Assembly: GCA_040954595.2 (NCBI GenBank)
Contig: CM082579.2
Coordinates: 8,370,001-8,434,000, forward strand
Source of the DNA: Balanoglossus misakiensis
Taxonomy: Eukaryota; Hemichordata
Direction of reading: 5' to 3'
DNA: 64,000 nucleotides
Shown: piece by piece, positions 51,530-63,112 of the stretch
How the letters are laid out: each line of letters starts with the position of its first letter
Position numbering within the stretch: position 1 is the first letter of the stretch
Made by a program: the position numbers and the translations under genes
Notes under the pieces: model-generated
Seen by the model: only the letters and a program-made list of their open reading frames with translations
Database searches by the model: none
Told to the model about the DNA's origin: nothing

Positions 51530-52468
51530 TTAGAGGCTAGGAGTGTTTGATAGTGGTTTGACCCCAGTAGAGACTTTGTTTGTAGCCCGTGACATTCGGC
51601 GCCTGGTCTATGATGTCATACAGCTGTGATGAAACGAAGGACGAATCTCCTCCACGTGCATTGTTAATGTTGACACATGTACATGTACACGACTGTGAAA
51701 GGGTCAAGACTAGTCATGATATACGTCTTCAAGGATCACTAGACACGTGTGCAAAGTTTGTTTCGTATCTTTTCATTGCTTTACTCTAGTATTCCCGACC
51801 GCCAAATGCCCCTAATATCTTTCATTTCTCCATTAATGAAACAAAACTAAACAACACAAATAAATCAAATAAGACGAAAGTTTCGACGACAGTAAAACAA
51901 GTAAACAACAACAAGGAGTTAAGTGTTGATGTTGCTGCCTATGTGCCCTTTCAAATTCTGCACCATTGACTCCTGGCATTGACTCAACTGGCCGTCAAGG
52001 TCACGAAGTTAACCTTTACGACAAACCAAGCATATTACCTCAATAACAATAAGGTGAGATCATTGTCCCGTAAACGACGCAGTAAGGTCGATCGACCCGC
52101 GAGATCAGTTCAACGTCATGAAAAATAAAAAATCCGAATGCCACCGGGCACGTCGAATGCTTTCAAAGGGAGAAAGGGCATCGTTTTAAATTGGATAAAA
52201 GTAGTTTTTACAAAACATAAGCCCATTAAACATGCAACAATGTACTTGTTTCAGTTCAAACTTTATTGTTTGTCAACACAATCACCTTCCCAGTTGGCAT
52301 ATTATATGTCAAGGTTGAGAACCAAGGGTATTGATAAACAATGTTGGTATCGTTTACATGTACATGTTGTATTTGAAAAGGGTAGACGAATTGACCGCTG
52401 AGACTTAGCGGGAAAAATAAAGAAAGGGCATACGAAACAACCACAAACCCATGACAGGAAAGAGTACA

Positions 52469-52621
<153 letters not shown>

Positions 52622-53291
52622 ATCTAATCTGGCTAAAACATTGAGTCTCCATAGTCTTCGGACATATATACAAATTGTGCATTTCATTATATTTGAACAT
52701 ACCTAACTTTCATCTATGCCAAGACCCGATTCTGACTTCCAAGGCGCCCTGCAGCTAACAGTGGCGATTGTAAAATTAAGCTCTCTTCAGAACCGGGGTC
52801 GCTCAATTATTTCAAATAGGTTCCCTTTCCTTTGATTTCTATCCATACATATGGAGATGCGCAATCATTGGCGTCTTACTCGGATGATCGTGGATTTAGT
52901 CAAATGACCGGGATTTGATACAAGGCTAACGACCGACGTCCCCCTCAACAAAATATTCAACTTGCCTAAAGTCTAGTCTTACATGCGAATCCATATAGAT
53001 TGTAGGCTCCTTACATTGGCATATTAGCTATATCAAGAAAGCAATCAGTGTTCGTTTTCTATTACATCTGATTTCTCTTTTTTTCATTTCTTAAGCTTAC
53101 CAGATTTTTACGCGGACTTTCGCTCACCCCCCCCCCCCACTCAGTTTGTTTCGTGGAATGAAAGAGTAAAATTGTCTCAAATTTAAGTTTATGGAGAAAA
53201 TGTAAAATTGTGATTTTTTTTATGAAAACAACGACGCAGACGTCGACACCAGTTTTCTTCTTCATTATTTTCAAAAAGACCCCTTTCACAG

Positions 53292-53372
53292 TTTAAGGAT
53301 GTACGTTCAGTAAAATTGAAAGTATTGTCATTTCTTTTAATTGTGGACTTTTAGATTCTCCTTTGTATTTAT
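53292..53372. repeat. Dispersed repeat copy (pair with 62172-62250)
   Basis: Both copies share AAAATTGAA, TTGTCATTTCTT and GATTCTCCT in the same order over about 80 bp. Confidence 0.55.
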
Positions 53373-53533
53373 AATGAAAATCTCGTCAACATGAATAATC
53401 GGTCTGTACCGTTTATTCATTTTGGCGAGATTTATACCCTCATATCATACAAGCGGGATGGAAGGTGTGTGTAGTTAAACGTTGATTCACTATATATCCA
53501 CATGTACATTAACATAAACGGTGTGTTGTATCA

Positions 53534-53567
53534 AAAAGGGGCAGCGAGAGAGAGACTTTGTCCCTTT
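53534..53567. repeat. Short palindromic dispersed repeat, copy 3
   Basis: Begins AAAGGGGCAGCGAGAGAGAG and ends TTTGTCCCTTT, so its ends are inverted (AAAGGG/CCCTTT). Related copies lie at 33030-33062 and 41532-41565. Confidence 0.7.
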
Positions 53568-53850
53568 AATATATCAAAGAATTGGAAGACTGGAGGAATA
53601 TCATTTTTGTCCTGAAAATCTGTCCCCGGGGCGCCCGCTACCTTATTAGAAGTGATTTACTAACGGAAGGCATACAGCGCTTTTCCTGATTACTTTTCCT
53701 TTCCAATCAATTTTTGCTCGTGCATTCCTTTAGTTCCTCGGGCTTATGACATAATTTTCTTTCTCGTTGGAGAGATCGAAATCCCTCACTACAAATCGCG
53801 AGAATCGGAAGTATTCGAGACATTTCAGAGACAATGCAGCTAAACGTAGT

Positions 53851-53851
53851 T

Positions 53852-53942
<91 letters not shown>
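53851..53942. repeat. (GT)n(GA)n compound microsatellite
   Basis: About 10 GT copies followed by about 35 GA copies, perfect. Confidence 0.97.
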
Positions 53943-53945
<3 letters not shown>

Positions 53946-56277
53946 ACCCCCATTTTCAAGAAGTCGTCTGTCTTCTGTACAATTGCCATGCTTTCGCAAG
54001 TATGTTTCCTGACATCGTACAAAACCAATTTCTGAGACTTCTGTGTATAAGCGTCGCGAATTGAAAATTCCTATTTTCTCATTTCCGCCCATCACCAAAA
54101 AAATCACAAGGTAAAATGCTCTGCAAGATATTCTAGAATAATTTAAGTTTTATGATTTGGCCTGCTTGGGTTACATTGCGCGGGCTGATTAATAAATTAA
54201 AATTACTTGTCTGGGCGTTGTCTGGTCAGTCAGTCAGCAAGTTACCATAGACCTACATGGAGAGAGACAGCTGACCGTGGAGTCAGCAGTATTTTACCGG
54301 TGACTATGAGGAGCCAACAGATTTCGCCGAAAGAGAAACGTTAACGAATTTGCTATGACAAATGACCCCTTATAGGCTAATTGCCTTCGATCCAATTGAC
54401 CATGTCTTTCCTTGAAGCCCATGCATCATTTGCCCACGTGTTTTCTTTTCTACGTACTTTTTCTTCTTTGTCTCCCTTCCAAGAAATGCAATATAACGAA
54501 GCGGAATGGGCTTAGTAATACGCATTATCTACATCCACATGCACGCAATTTCACAATCTTCCCCACTTTTCATTCAGCTATGTAATAAGCTCAGATTCCT
54601 GTAAAAGAGTTCACTACGGGTAAGAAAACGAGGACAGTGGGGTTTACAAATTTGCTCAATGCCCCCCTTTATACGGCATTTCTCAAACTAGTCACAGGAG
54701 CGATCCCCGTTACCCCCCCCCTCCCTCACCCCACCCCACCCCCGCCACGTTGAATACTCTCTTGCCATCTCGGTTTCCGTGTCATTCACAAAACTCAAAG
54801 AACGCATGCTCGGACATTTCTGCACAACGACATCAAACAACGCAAACAAAAACCTTTATTGCTAACCTTCCTTCAAACTATATGAAATAACAAATAGTGT
54901 CGGATTCTATCAAAGGCTTTCCCAATATAAAAGCACACGTCTGCCTTTGCGTTGTGACATCATAAATACTAACATACAACTGTATGAACAATAAAGATAT
55001 TACCGAAGAAATACAAAAATACATTAAGTTTAAATACATGTAGTTGAGGTCAGTCGCTACACGGAGCTAGATAACACGGTAGGTCAAATTAATATTGAAT
55101 TGATAGCAATAAATTAATAGTAATAACCGCAACGTTAGAGGCAGATATATCTTACCAATGGCGGCGTGTATATTAGTTTCCCATAGCAACAAGTGCGATG
55201 TCTGCTTGTGCTATCGTTTCAACGGACGGTGATGTTATGGAGCCTATATTTACAAACGGTATAATCACAAGTTTGGCTCAGTATTGCAGTACATGTATCA
55301 CAAAGGGGACCCGGGGTGAAATGTTGCAGCCGGTCGACGACACAATCAGCCGTGACTACATCGAGGGAGTTATACTCGGTTTCCCCAATTGAGAGAAAAT
55401 GAAGCGTGCATCCTCCGTTTATCCAGGAGGGACTATTTCAGGATGACTGCACAAAAAATAAAATATGTATTCCCTTAATGAGTCAGCAGCCAGTAGCCAG
55501 AATATTGCCTTCAAGACAGTACGCATTTCCGACGTCTGTCGGATGATCAAGTTATAGTAGGGATGTGCGGGGCCGTTACATATAATAATGTTGATGGCCT
55601 GTTTAATAGTACAGTTGGCCAGCTTCGTTGTTCTGAGATACTGACTGTCTATCGATTGTCATGAAAACCTCCAAAAATTCCATAATTGCAGCTGTAGTCA
55701 ATAAATTGTGTAAATTAAGTACTAGATTACAACAGTGAATCTTTTTCAAGAAAAATTTTACAGTCACGTTTCTTGTCCCAAAATGTTGAGTATTGACAAC
55801 CCCGTAAGAACGGTAATCCGAGTATGTAAGGTCATATAGGGGTCATGAAAGGGACATTTTCCGCCAATCACCTATACCCACTATCATGAGTGGCAACCCT
55901 TGGGTGACGTCATCACCCCTGAGATTTGATGAACCTTGGGACTCGACTGACGCACCAAGTGAAAACAATGGTCATTTTTCACACAATAAGAAAAAATAGA
56001 AATCAATCTTCTGTGTGTAAAAAAAAAAGAAGTTTTCTCAATTTTCTTGTAACACCCGTTCATTCATTATCGATTTTGCACATACAAATCTGAGTCATCC
56101 ATAAATGCAATGCGATGAAGCCAGTACAGAAAGGAAAAATAATTAGGGTTTTAAACAACACACTCCCAAAGTAAGTGGTTTGCTTATACAAGGATTTCAT
56201 GAACTCCTGTTTAGATAAGTCATAAAAATTTCCAATCGTGCAAAACCGAAACTAAATGAGCGGGTGTTCCGTTGCTT

Positions 56278-58053
56278 TTACGCCTGGTTTTCATTCTGTA
56301 GTCCAATGAACTGTATGGGAACAACTCGCCGACGACGCCGCTTCTCTCTCAAGCGTCTGAAGTCGAAGGGAATTTGCCGAATCCTCCTGCGGATGTTGTC
56401 GTTGCCCAGAATGTACACGATGGTGTTGACCAGGCTGTTGCTCATGGCGACGGACTCCACGACGTAGAAGATGTTCACGCTGTGGACGAAATCGTAGTGG
56501 AGCAGAGGGAAGAAGTCCCTGAACACGCTGTACCCGTAGTACGGCAACCAGGAGGCGGCGAACAGCGCCACCAGCAGGACGAACAGGCGGATCGTCTGCT
56601 TGGTCGACGCCGTGTTGAGGCTGGGCACGTTGTAGGCCTGGCGGACGACGGTGGGCGTGGAGCGGTGTCGCCACAGCTTGCGCGAGATGCTGGCGTACAG
56701 GAAGGCCATGACGGCCAGCGGGGCGAGGTACTCGCCGACGAGCAGGAAGACGCCGTACGCCTTCATCGCCGCCAGTTCGGACTGGTTCCAGAACTCGCCG
56801 CAGTAGTACAACATGGCACCGCTGTCAACGTCCCAGAACTGAATCGTCCTGGTGAACATAGCCGTGGGGATCACTACGATGGCAGACGCGACCCAGATGA
56901 TCACTATAGCGACCGTTGCCGCCAACGCTCGCATGCGAGGCCTGAGTGGATTCACAATCACGATGTACCTGCGGGAAACAGTGACAGATACTCCGTCAAT
57001 GTTGAACGATTGCTGTATTGTTTTGCCAAAAAACAAACAAATTTGTTCTTTCATTTCCTATATCGATGCACGATTCCTGCCATACAATCTCCGAAAGCGT
57101 TTAAGGGTAATCTGTCTTAAGTATAGGGAAGATGACTTTGACAAAGTGTTTTAAAATGTTGAGTACCAATATGAAAATGTTTCATTGCTTAATATTTAGT
57201 ACATTTTGTCCCTTGAATACATACATACATACATGTATATAGTATACATGCATACATACATATAATACACATACAATCAAAACAACCACGAAGAAATATC
57301 CATCTAACCATCGGCTAATTGACGATTGCCTATACCAACATCACCATTATCTCGATAATTGTTCCTTGTGTCATTCTACATAACATTTGAACAGATATTG
57401 ACAGGTTTACTTAGAACCGAAAGCATGGGCTAAAATTGTGGGCTAAAAATTGCATTTGTTCCAAATTCTGAATTTTCTATTTTCACCAAATGAAACCAGG
57501 ACTTAATGTTATATAACAGTGTGTCATGAACAATGTCTACGCTCTATGCCATACAAAGGAAAACATACACATGTCTCACAATTGAAAGTTTAACACGACG
57601 ACATTCCTACCTGTCAATGGCGATTACAAGAAGTGAGTTGGTGGAGACGTAGAGGGAAACGAGCTTAATGTATGCCACGGCTGTGCACATATTCGCGCCG
57701 AACGGCCAATTCTGTCTGGTGTAGAACGTCAAATTGAACGGGGCGCAGAAGACGGCGACGAGGAGGTCGGAGGCGGCCAGGTTGGCGATCAGCAAGTTGG
57801 GCACCGTCCGCATCTTGCGGTGCCTCAGCAGGACGTACATCAAGAGCGCGTTGCCGACGCCGCAGACGGGGATCATGGTGGAGTACACGGTGCCCAGTAT
57901 CACTTTGCAGGCCAGGTGGACGTCGGGGATGGCGGCGATCGGCTGCAGATCGTACTGCCATTCGTAGTCGTAGTACTCGGAATCGTAGTAGCCGTAGTCG
58001 TTGACCTGCCTTGTCGGCAGGCCGCTCGCCGGCGCGGAGGACGAGGTGTTCAT
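56278..58053 (-). CDS. Prokineticin receptor-like rhodopsin-class GPCR
   Basis: Seven-transmembrane G-protein-coupled peptide receptor, 377 residues in two exons: 57611-58053 and 56278-56968. The intron falls inside the DRY-motif Arg codon (IDR then YIVIVNPLRPRM), the site of the single coding intron of vertebrate PROKR genes. TM2 has NLLIANLAASDLLVAV, and TM3 has SLYVSTNSLLVIAID. The ECL2 Cys is in YYCGEFW. TM5 is followed by SISRKLW. TM6 has SWLPYYGYSVFRDFFP, and TM7 has FYVVESVAMSNSLVNTIVY, both strongly prokineticin-receptor-like. NTxxY replaces NPxxY, as in that family. The N-terminus has an NTS sequon and a Tyr/Asp-rich stretch (residues about 19-36). The tail is very basic (RRLREKRRRRR). 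The ligand in this organism is unknown; a related neuropeptide receptor subfamily is the main alternative. Confidence 0.88.
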
Positions 58054-59906
58054 TGTGTCGGTCGCCCGGCCTGACCATCACGTTGTGGCGCGGTTGCCAC
58101 AAACGCGGCGCGGCGCGTTCAACACAGCGACTTGTGGTTCCGGTGCGGAGCTGAGCAAGACCGTGCCAGTATCGGTTTTCACTTCCTGTGGATTTGGACG
58201 ACAATACGCCGCTTGCCTGATGGGGCGCAGTTGCTTCACAATTCAAATAATATTAATGACATATTGCTCACGTGACCAGGTCTCATGTCCACATTTCCAC
58301 TTCTAGGATCGCCATTCAAAGATCAACTGAAAAGTGATAGTGATACCGTCGATTCCCCGGAAGGTATTTTGAAGCCTACCCTGATATAACAGACAAGAAA
58401 TTCGAAGCCTGAACAACTTCACTAATGATGGACGTACACCACGCTCATGCGAGGAACATTAATGACTACGTTATCCTAGTCCCCAATATTCTATGTTTAT
58501 TTTGTCACAATCCCCCAGAAAACAATATTTATCTGACGCCCGTATATGCAAATTGCACACGTAATAAAATTAACAAAAATGTGATTTGTGGTCCAAATGG
58601 TAACTACATTGTATATCTAAAATTGCAAAGGTGACCGTATACATTTGTACTTTTAATCATGCATGCTCGCCCAAGACCTCCCATATAGTTAGCGGTTTGC
58701 CACAGAATGGCAGATGGGCACAGCAAGAAAAAGAGATAAACTCTCACAGCTAATCTAAATCGGCTTATCCAAAGCTAATTAAAAGGCAGACAGACAGTCA
58801 TACCAACGTGCACGCACACATACACAAAATTGGCCGCAATGACGTAGACAATGAAATAAACGTTGTTGTAAATGACGTAAATCATGTCCAGCACGGAAAT
58901 AACATGGGATTATAGACAAAATTGTGCAGTAAATGGACACAGCCCCTCCATATAACCTCCACATAATGCAATAAACGTCATACTGACACAGTAACTGCGC
59001 AAAACGATGAAGCGTCTGAAAAGAATAATGTTATAAATGGATAGGAAAATACAGTAGATGGGTATAATAATTATCATGAATGGGCAGAATGACACCTCAA
59101 TTAAATATGGTGACGGGGTTATCGCACACAAAGATGCCCTTGCTTTAATTGTTTTTAATTTAATTTAATTGTGCAGTGATTGGATACTGAAATGGACATC
59201 ACGTTTTGATAATTTGCGCTACCTTAGACAGTTACGGCGTTCCATACACTCCTTCGAGTTTGTTATCAATCATGAAGCTTCCATGATTCCAATTTGATAA
59301 ACATCAGCTGTAGAGATAGGCGACGTGTTTAGCTTTGCCTGGTCTCTGCTGTTCGATTTCTGCTGCCGCCGCCGCAGATTGGTTCCATGAAGCCAACCGT
59401 GGTTATGCATAGCGCCCCCACCATTTGTGGCACAACTGACCCCCTTCGCCTTTTCACAATTTAACGTCATGGCGGTACGTAGAACTGCTTTGAATTCATT
59501 CACGGCGGTCGTTTTGGGGTGAACAATACATGCACAACTAGACAGACAGACAGACAGACACTACAGATAAAGGGGCCGCAGTTCTGTACTGGACCTACCC
59601 AGCCTCTATCACCACCAAAACTTCCATTTGAATTCTTCCAAAAACCACCAAGAATATTTACACAAAGTCACAAAGGTTCTGTGCTTCTTATTTTTAGACT
59701 TTATTCACACTGAAACAACACAAGATCAAGTGACCATATCTATTCGACGTGTCAGTAATGATCTCTTTTTTTATAAAGCGTAATGCAACTACTATTGAAA
59801 GATGGTCCCTGTGGTCAATTTCGGTAAATGTGAAGCATTTGGATAGGTCATCATCGTTTACCTGTCCGTCAAATTACACAACGCGTCACATAAGTCATTA
59901 ACATTT
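58054..59906. other. Intergenic region between GPCR and secreted gene C
   Basis: Includes the GPCR promoter side, a short (CAGA)n array at about 59539-59560 and the 3' UTR of gene C. No exon seen. Confidence 0.6.
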
Positions 59907-61044
59907 TTAGTAGGTAAAGTAATCTCGGCAAAAGAACTTGGAAACGCCGTTGTTGTCATCACCCCTGTAGAGGCAATACTGGACCATGACGTCATTGAAG
60001 ACCTCGGCTGGTGGCGGCGGGTGGAAGCGTATTTCAGACGCAATGGGTTCTGGGCATTCCTGCAATTAATCAGACATGCGCACATGAAGTGGAGGAAGAA
60101 TATCCCACAATCCATGCTGCATTCCTGCCTGTCTCAGCAGAGGGGGAACATGCGTGGCCAGCCATAAATACTCCGCGCCAATTACAACAAAATAACATTA
60201 CAAAGAGGGGGAGGAGGAGGAGGAGGAGGATGAGAAAGATACCTATATATGCCTTACCTCCAGCAGATTGGTACAATGGATCAAAATTCCGACACTAAAA
60301 TGGAAATTAGTGACACACTCCACGCAGTCTACGACGCCATATCCAGTCGAATTTCCCTGTGACGATTCAAGAAATATATTCAATGTTAGATGAACAGCTG
60401 AAAACATTTGTGAAAGGACAGAATACACGTTCTTTGTTAATAACCGCAATATACTGCAGATAGTCATCTCACATAAGGAAAGTCGACACCTAGATCTTGA
60501 CTTTGTCCAATTTTTCAGAGAGAGAAGTCTTCAAAATGCATGTTGTTGCAGAGTGGATAATATGAATGCATCCTTTGAAATTCAAAAACTTTTTCAGAGA
60601 ACGAGTAAAAATTCAAAAACTTTTTTCAGAGAACGAGCAAAAATTCAAAAACTTTTTCAGAGAACGAGTAAAAACAAACTGCATCAAAATTCATGTTTGT
60701 CGCGTGTGGGGGAGGCCACGTATATTTACCTGCGGAATATTTGGATTGGTGTCCAATACATCTTTAGGTACGCCGAAGGAGAGGACCGACTCGGTATTCT
60801 CGATGAATTCCGATGTCGTAAAATACCATGCAGAGGTGATGTCAGGCTCGCGGTCTTCGTAGTCGCGCAGTTTGTCTTTCAAGTCGGGCGGGCATGGCAC
60901 GTCGTGGGTGATCGCAGTATTCCTGATCGTGGTCGTGAATCTCTTGACTGAAAACAGCATACACGAGTTGGGTGTGCCTCTCAGCACGCCGTAAGCTGCA
61001 TTGCTGAGAAGTATGAGAAGGCCAACCGATAGTAGAAGTCGCAT
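59907..61044 (-). CDS. Secreted cysteine-rich protein, paralogue C (unrecognised family)
   Basis: Third and most diverged member, 188 residues, 15 kb from copies A and B and separated from them by the FGF-like and GPCR genes. Exons: 60730-61044 (105 codons), 60258-60356 (33), 59907-60059 (50 plus stop), again all phase 0. The signal peptide is MRLLLSVGLLILLSNAAYG, then VLRGTPNSC as in A and B. It has eight mature cysteines instead of ten: the positions of C31 and C46 of A are Phe and Ile here. Exon 2 starts GNSTG as in A and has DCVEC and IHC. Exon 3 has ECPEP, IRFHPPPPAEV, DVMVQYC and FFCRD and ends in Tyr. Conserved architecture and spacing show it is a true homologue. Function unknown; likely extracellular. 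Confidence 0.82.
60581..60676. repeat. Three tandem copies of a ~31-bp unit
   Basis: Unit containing TTCAAAAACTTTTTCAGAGA then ACGAG, repeated three times in the first intron of gene C. Confidence 0.9.
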
Positions 61045-61102
61045 ATTGTCTCTCTCGGGAGTCAGCCGGTTAAACTGAACGCCTGGCCGCTGTGCGCCCG
61101 GC

Positions 61103-61113
61103 TTTTTATTTAA
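61103..61113 (-). promoter_or_regulatory. TATA-like element of secreted gene C
   Basis: TTAAATAAAAA on the minus strand about 60 bp upstream of the ATG, at a spacing similar to the TATA boxes of A and B. Confidence 0.45.
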
Positions 61114-61165
61114 GGCCCGGTTGCATATTGATGGACAGTTCAGAGATTCGAAAGGTTGAAAATAT

Positions 61166-61351
61166 ACACATGATGACTGACAATGAGGGCAACAGTGTAT
61201 TTTGATGACCGAGGGCGCTGCTAGTCACAACAAAAACAGTCTTGTTTTCCCGAGGGCATAGCCCGAGGGAAAACAAACTGTTTTGGTGTGACTGGCAGTC
61301 CCGAGGTCATCAAAAATACACTGTTGCCCGAATATGTCAGTCATCATGTGT
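61166..61351. mobile_element. 186-bp foldback (hairpin) element
   Basis: Two arms of about 90 bp are nearly perfect inverted copies around a centre at about 61255-61262. The left arm begins ACACATGATGACTGAC, and the right arm ends with its reverse complement, GTCAGTCATCATGTGT. The inner part has TTGTTTTCCC-GAGGGC facing GCCCGAGGGAAAACAA. No clear target-site duplication and no coding capacity; a foldback MITE is likely. Confidence 0.8.
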
Positions 61352-62800
61352 TTTGTAACACACCAAACACGGAATTAGATCAAGACGGGGCAACAGTACC
61401 GGGCAGAAACCGATCGAAATGATGCCCTAGGGAACAGTCTTTACTGACTTATCTTTTGATACAATAAAACAGACATCTCCCGTTTGACAGATGTTTTCCT
61501 TCTATGTGAACGACGGGAATGGGGCAGGGGACCAGACCAGATTGCCGCGCGTTGTCTTATCAGACGAAATGTAAAACAAATTGATGTAGAAAACATGCAG
61601 GTACGTGACCAGACAGCCATCTCAATGACAAGGCTAGAGATAAGGACGAAGACATAAACACAACCTTTGTAGATAAATAGATCGACACCCGTTGATAGTG
61701 ATGTTGTAAAACAAAGAGTTGTACAGGGGCGTAGAAAGCAATTCATGGGGGGGGGGGGGGGGTGTAACCTACATTCTGGTTCGCCGCTCAAAGTTAGCAT
61801 GGGGGAGTACTCTGCCCTGGTACACTAGGTAAACCAGCCAATGAATGAAAGGTGCTGAAAAATGAAGGGGGTGGGTGTGGGAGGGGGGCACATTGAATTC
61901 TTCGTCTGAAGTTGATATGTGAGAAATATATACAGCTCTGGGGATTTTAGTCCGGCAAATGCTATACTCAAAATTAGTCATGATTGGTTATTGTGTGTAT
62001 TAATCAACCAATATCATTATTTCTATATATCAGTGTAGGCGCCGGTTAAAATGTTCCGTTCGTTGTGAAAGGGATAAGTGTTTGCAAATTGTACCTTAAG
62101 GTGGCGCTGTGACTTCTGTGCATTTTTGTTCAAAACCCACATGATTTTTTTCAATAAATCTGAGTATCTGTACTTTAAGAATGCGCGTTCGGTAAAATTG
62201 AATTTTTGTCATTTCTTGTTGATTTTTGGATTCTCCTCTTTAAGTGTATTTAACAAATCCGTTATAAAATACAGGGGTCATCGTGTTTGTTGTTGAAATA
62301 TGACGAAGCCGTGAATTCAGTCCAAAACCTGCTGTGTCAAGATTTTTCACCAATTGTTTTTTATAATGGTGTGAGCATATTCAACGAAGTTTACCTCAAA
62401 ATTGAGCATGGTGGCCATACAATTTTATTCGGCCAGTGAATTAAAGAAAATAGAGACAAATTCCACGCGCTCGTATCCAAATGCAATGTACATTGTTGGT
62501 CTTACCGCCAGAAGTTATGAAAACAAGACCCGCGGTGCGGCTTCGCAAGGTTTTTGCTTATGAAGTTATGCAGGCCTCTCTGGAATGAAACACCAATACC
62601 GGGTCTTTGGGGCTACAAGTAGAACGCCCCCCCCCCTTCTCCGTGGCAGTATGTTTCTCGTTGTTTTAACTGCAACTTTTCTTGTTACGATTATATTATT
62701 CGCAACAATTATTTCTGCTAAGTTAGACAAAAGAGTCGCGCCACATTAATGACACACAGAGCTAATTCAATGTTGACGACAATTTACTTATTTTTTTTTT
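61352..62800. other. Intergenic, AT-rich with G run
   Basis: A run of about 16 G at 61747-61762 and the dispersed repeat at 62172. No exon supported. Confidence 0.6.
62172..62250. repeat. Dispersed repeat copy (pair with 53292-53372)
   Basis: Same element and orientation as the copy at 53.3 kb. Confidence 0.55.
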
Positions 62801-62802
62801 AA

Positions 62803-63112
62803 AGGCTCACAGAAAAACACACGAGTCCCTGATGGAAACGGCATGCACAACAGGCCTTCGAGTTTCGAATACCCTCGGCGATCGTCTCCCACTTGGGGGC
62901 ACGCCTTTGACGTCACTGTGGTGGTTCGTTTCTCCGCATCGGTGCCAATTACGTGCAAGCTGCCAACCAGTTCATCGTCGCTTATTATCACCGACATATC
63001 GGGGACTTGTTCACTTCACGTCGAGGAGCTGCTCACTTCCCACCTCGGTCCAGTCACGACAAGCTCTTCTCTCCACACCGTCTGGCAAGTCTTCGAATCC
63101 TTCTTCTACAAC
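62803..63112 (+). CDS. Possible orphan coding exon
   Basis: A T-rich tract and AAAG acceptor at about 62788-62802 precede an open frame to a good GTGAGTG donor at 63113. The frame reads through HAFDVTVVVRFSASVPITC and SLHTVWQVFESFFYN, with higher GC than its surroundings. I do not recognise it, and no adjoining exon is visible before the window ends. It may belong to a gene extending right, or be chance. Confidence 0.3.

Noticed and set aside
53730-54107. SLSLS and ERERER open frames
   Set aside because: Translation of the GA/GT microsatellite.
56374-57120. 248-codon plus-strand open frame
   Set aside because: Antisense shadow of the GPCR second exon.
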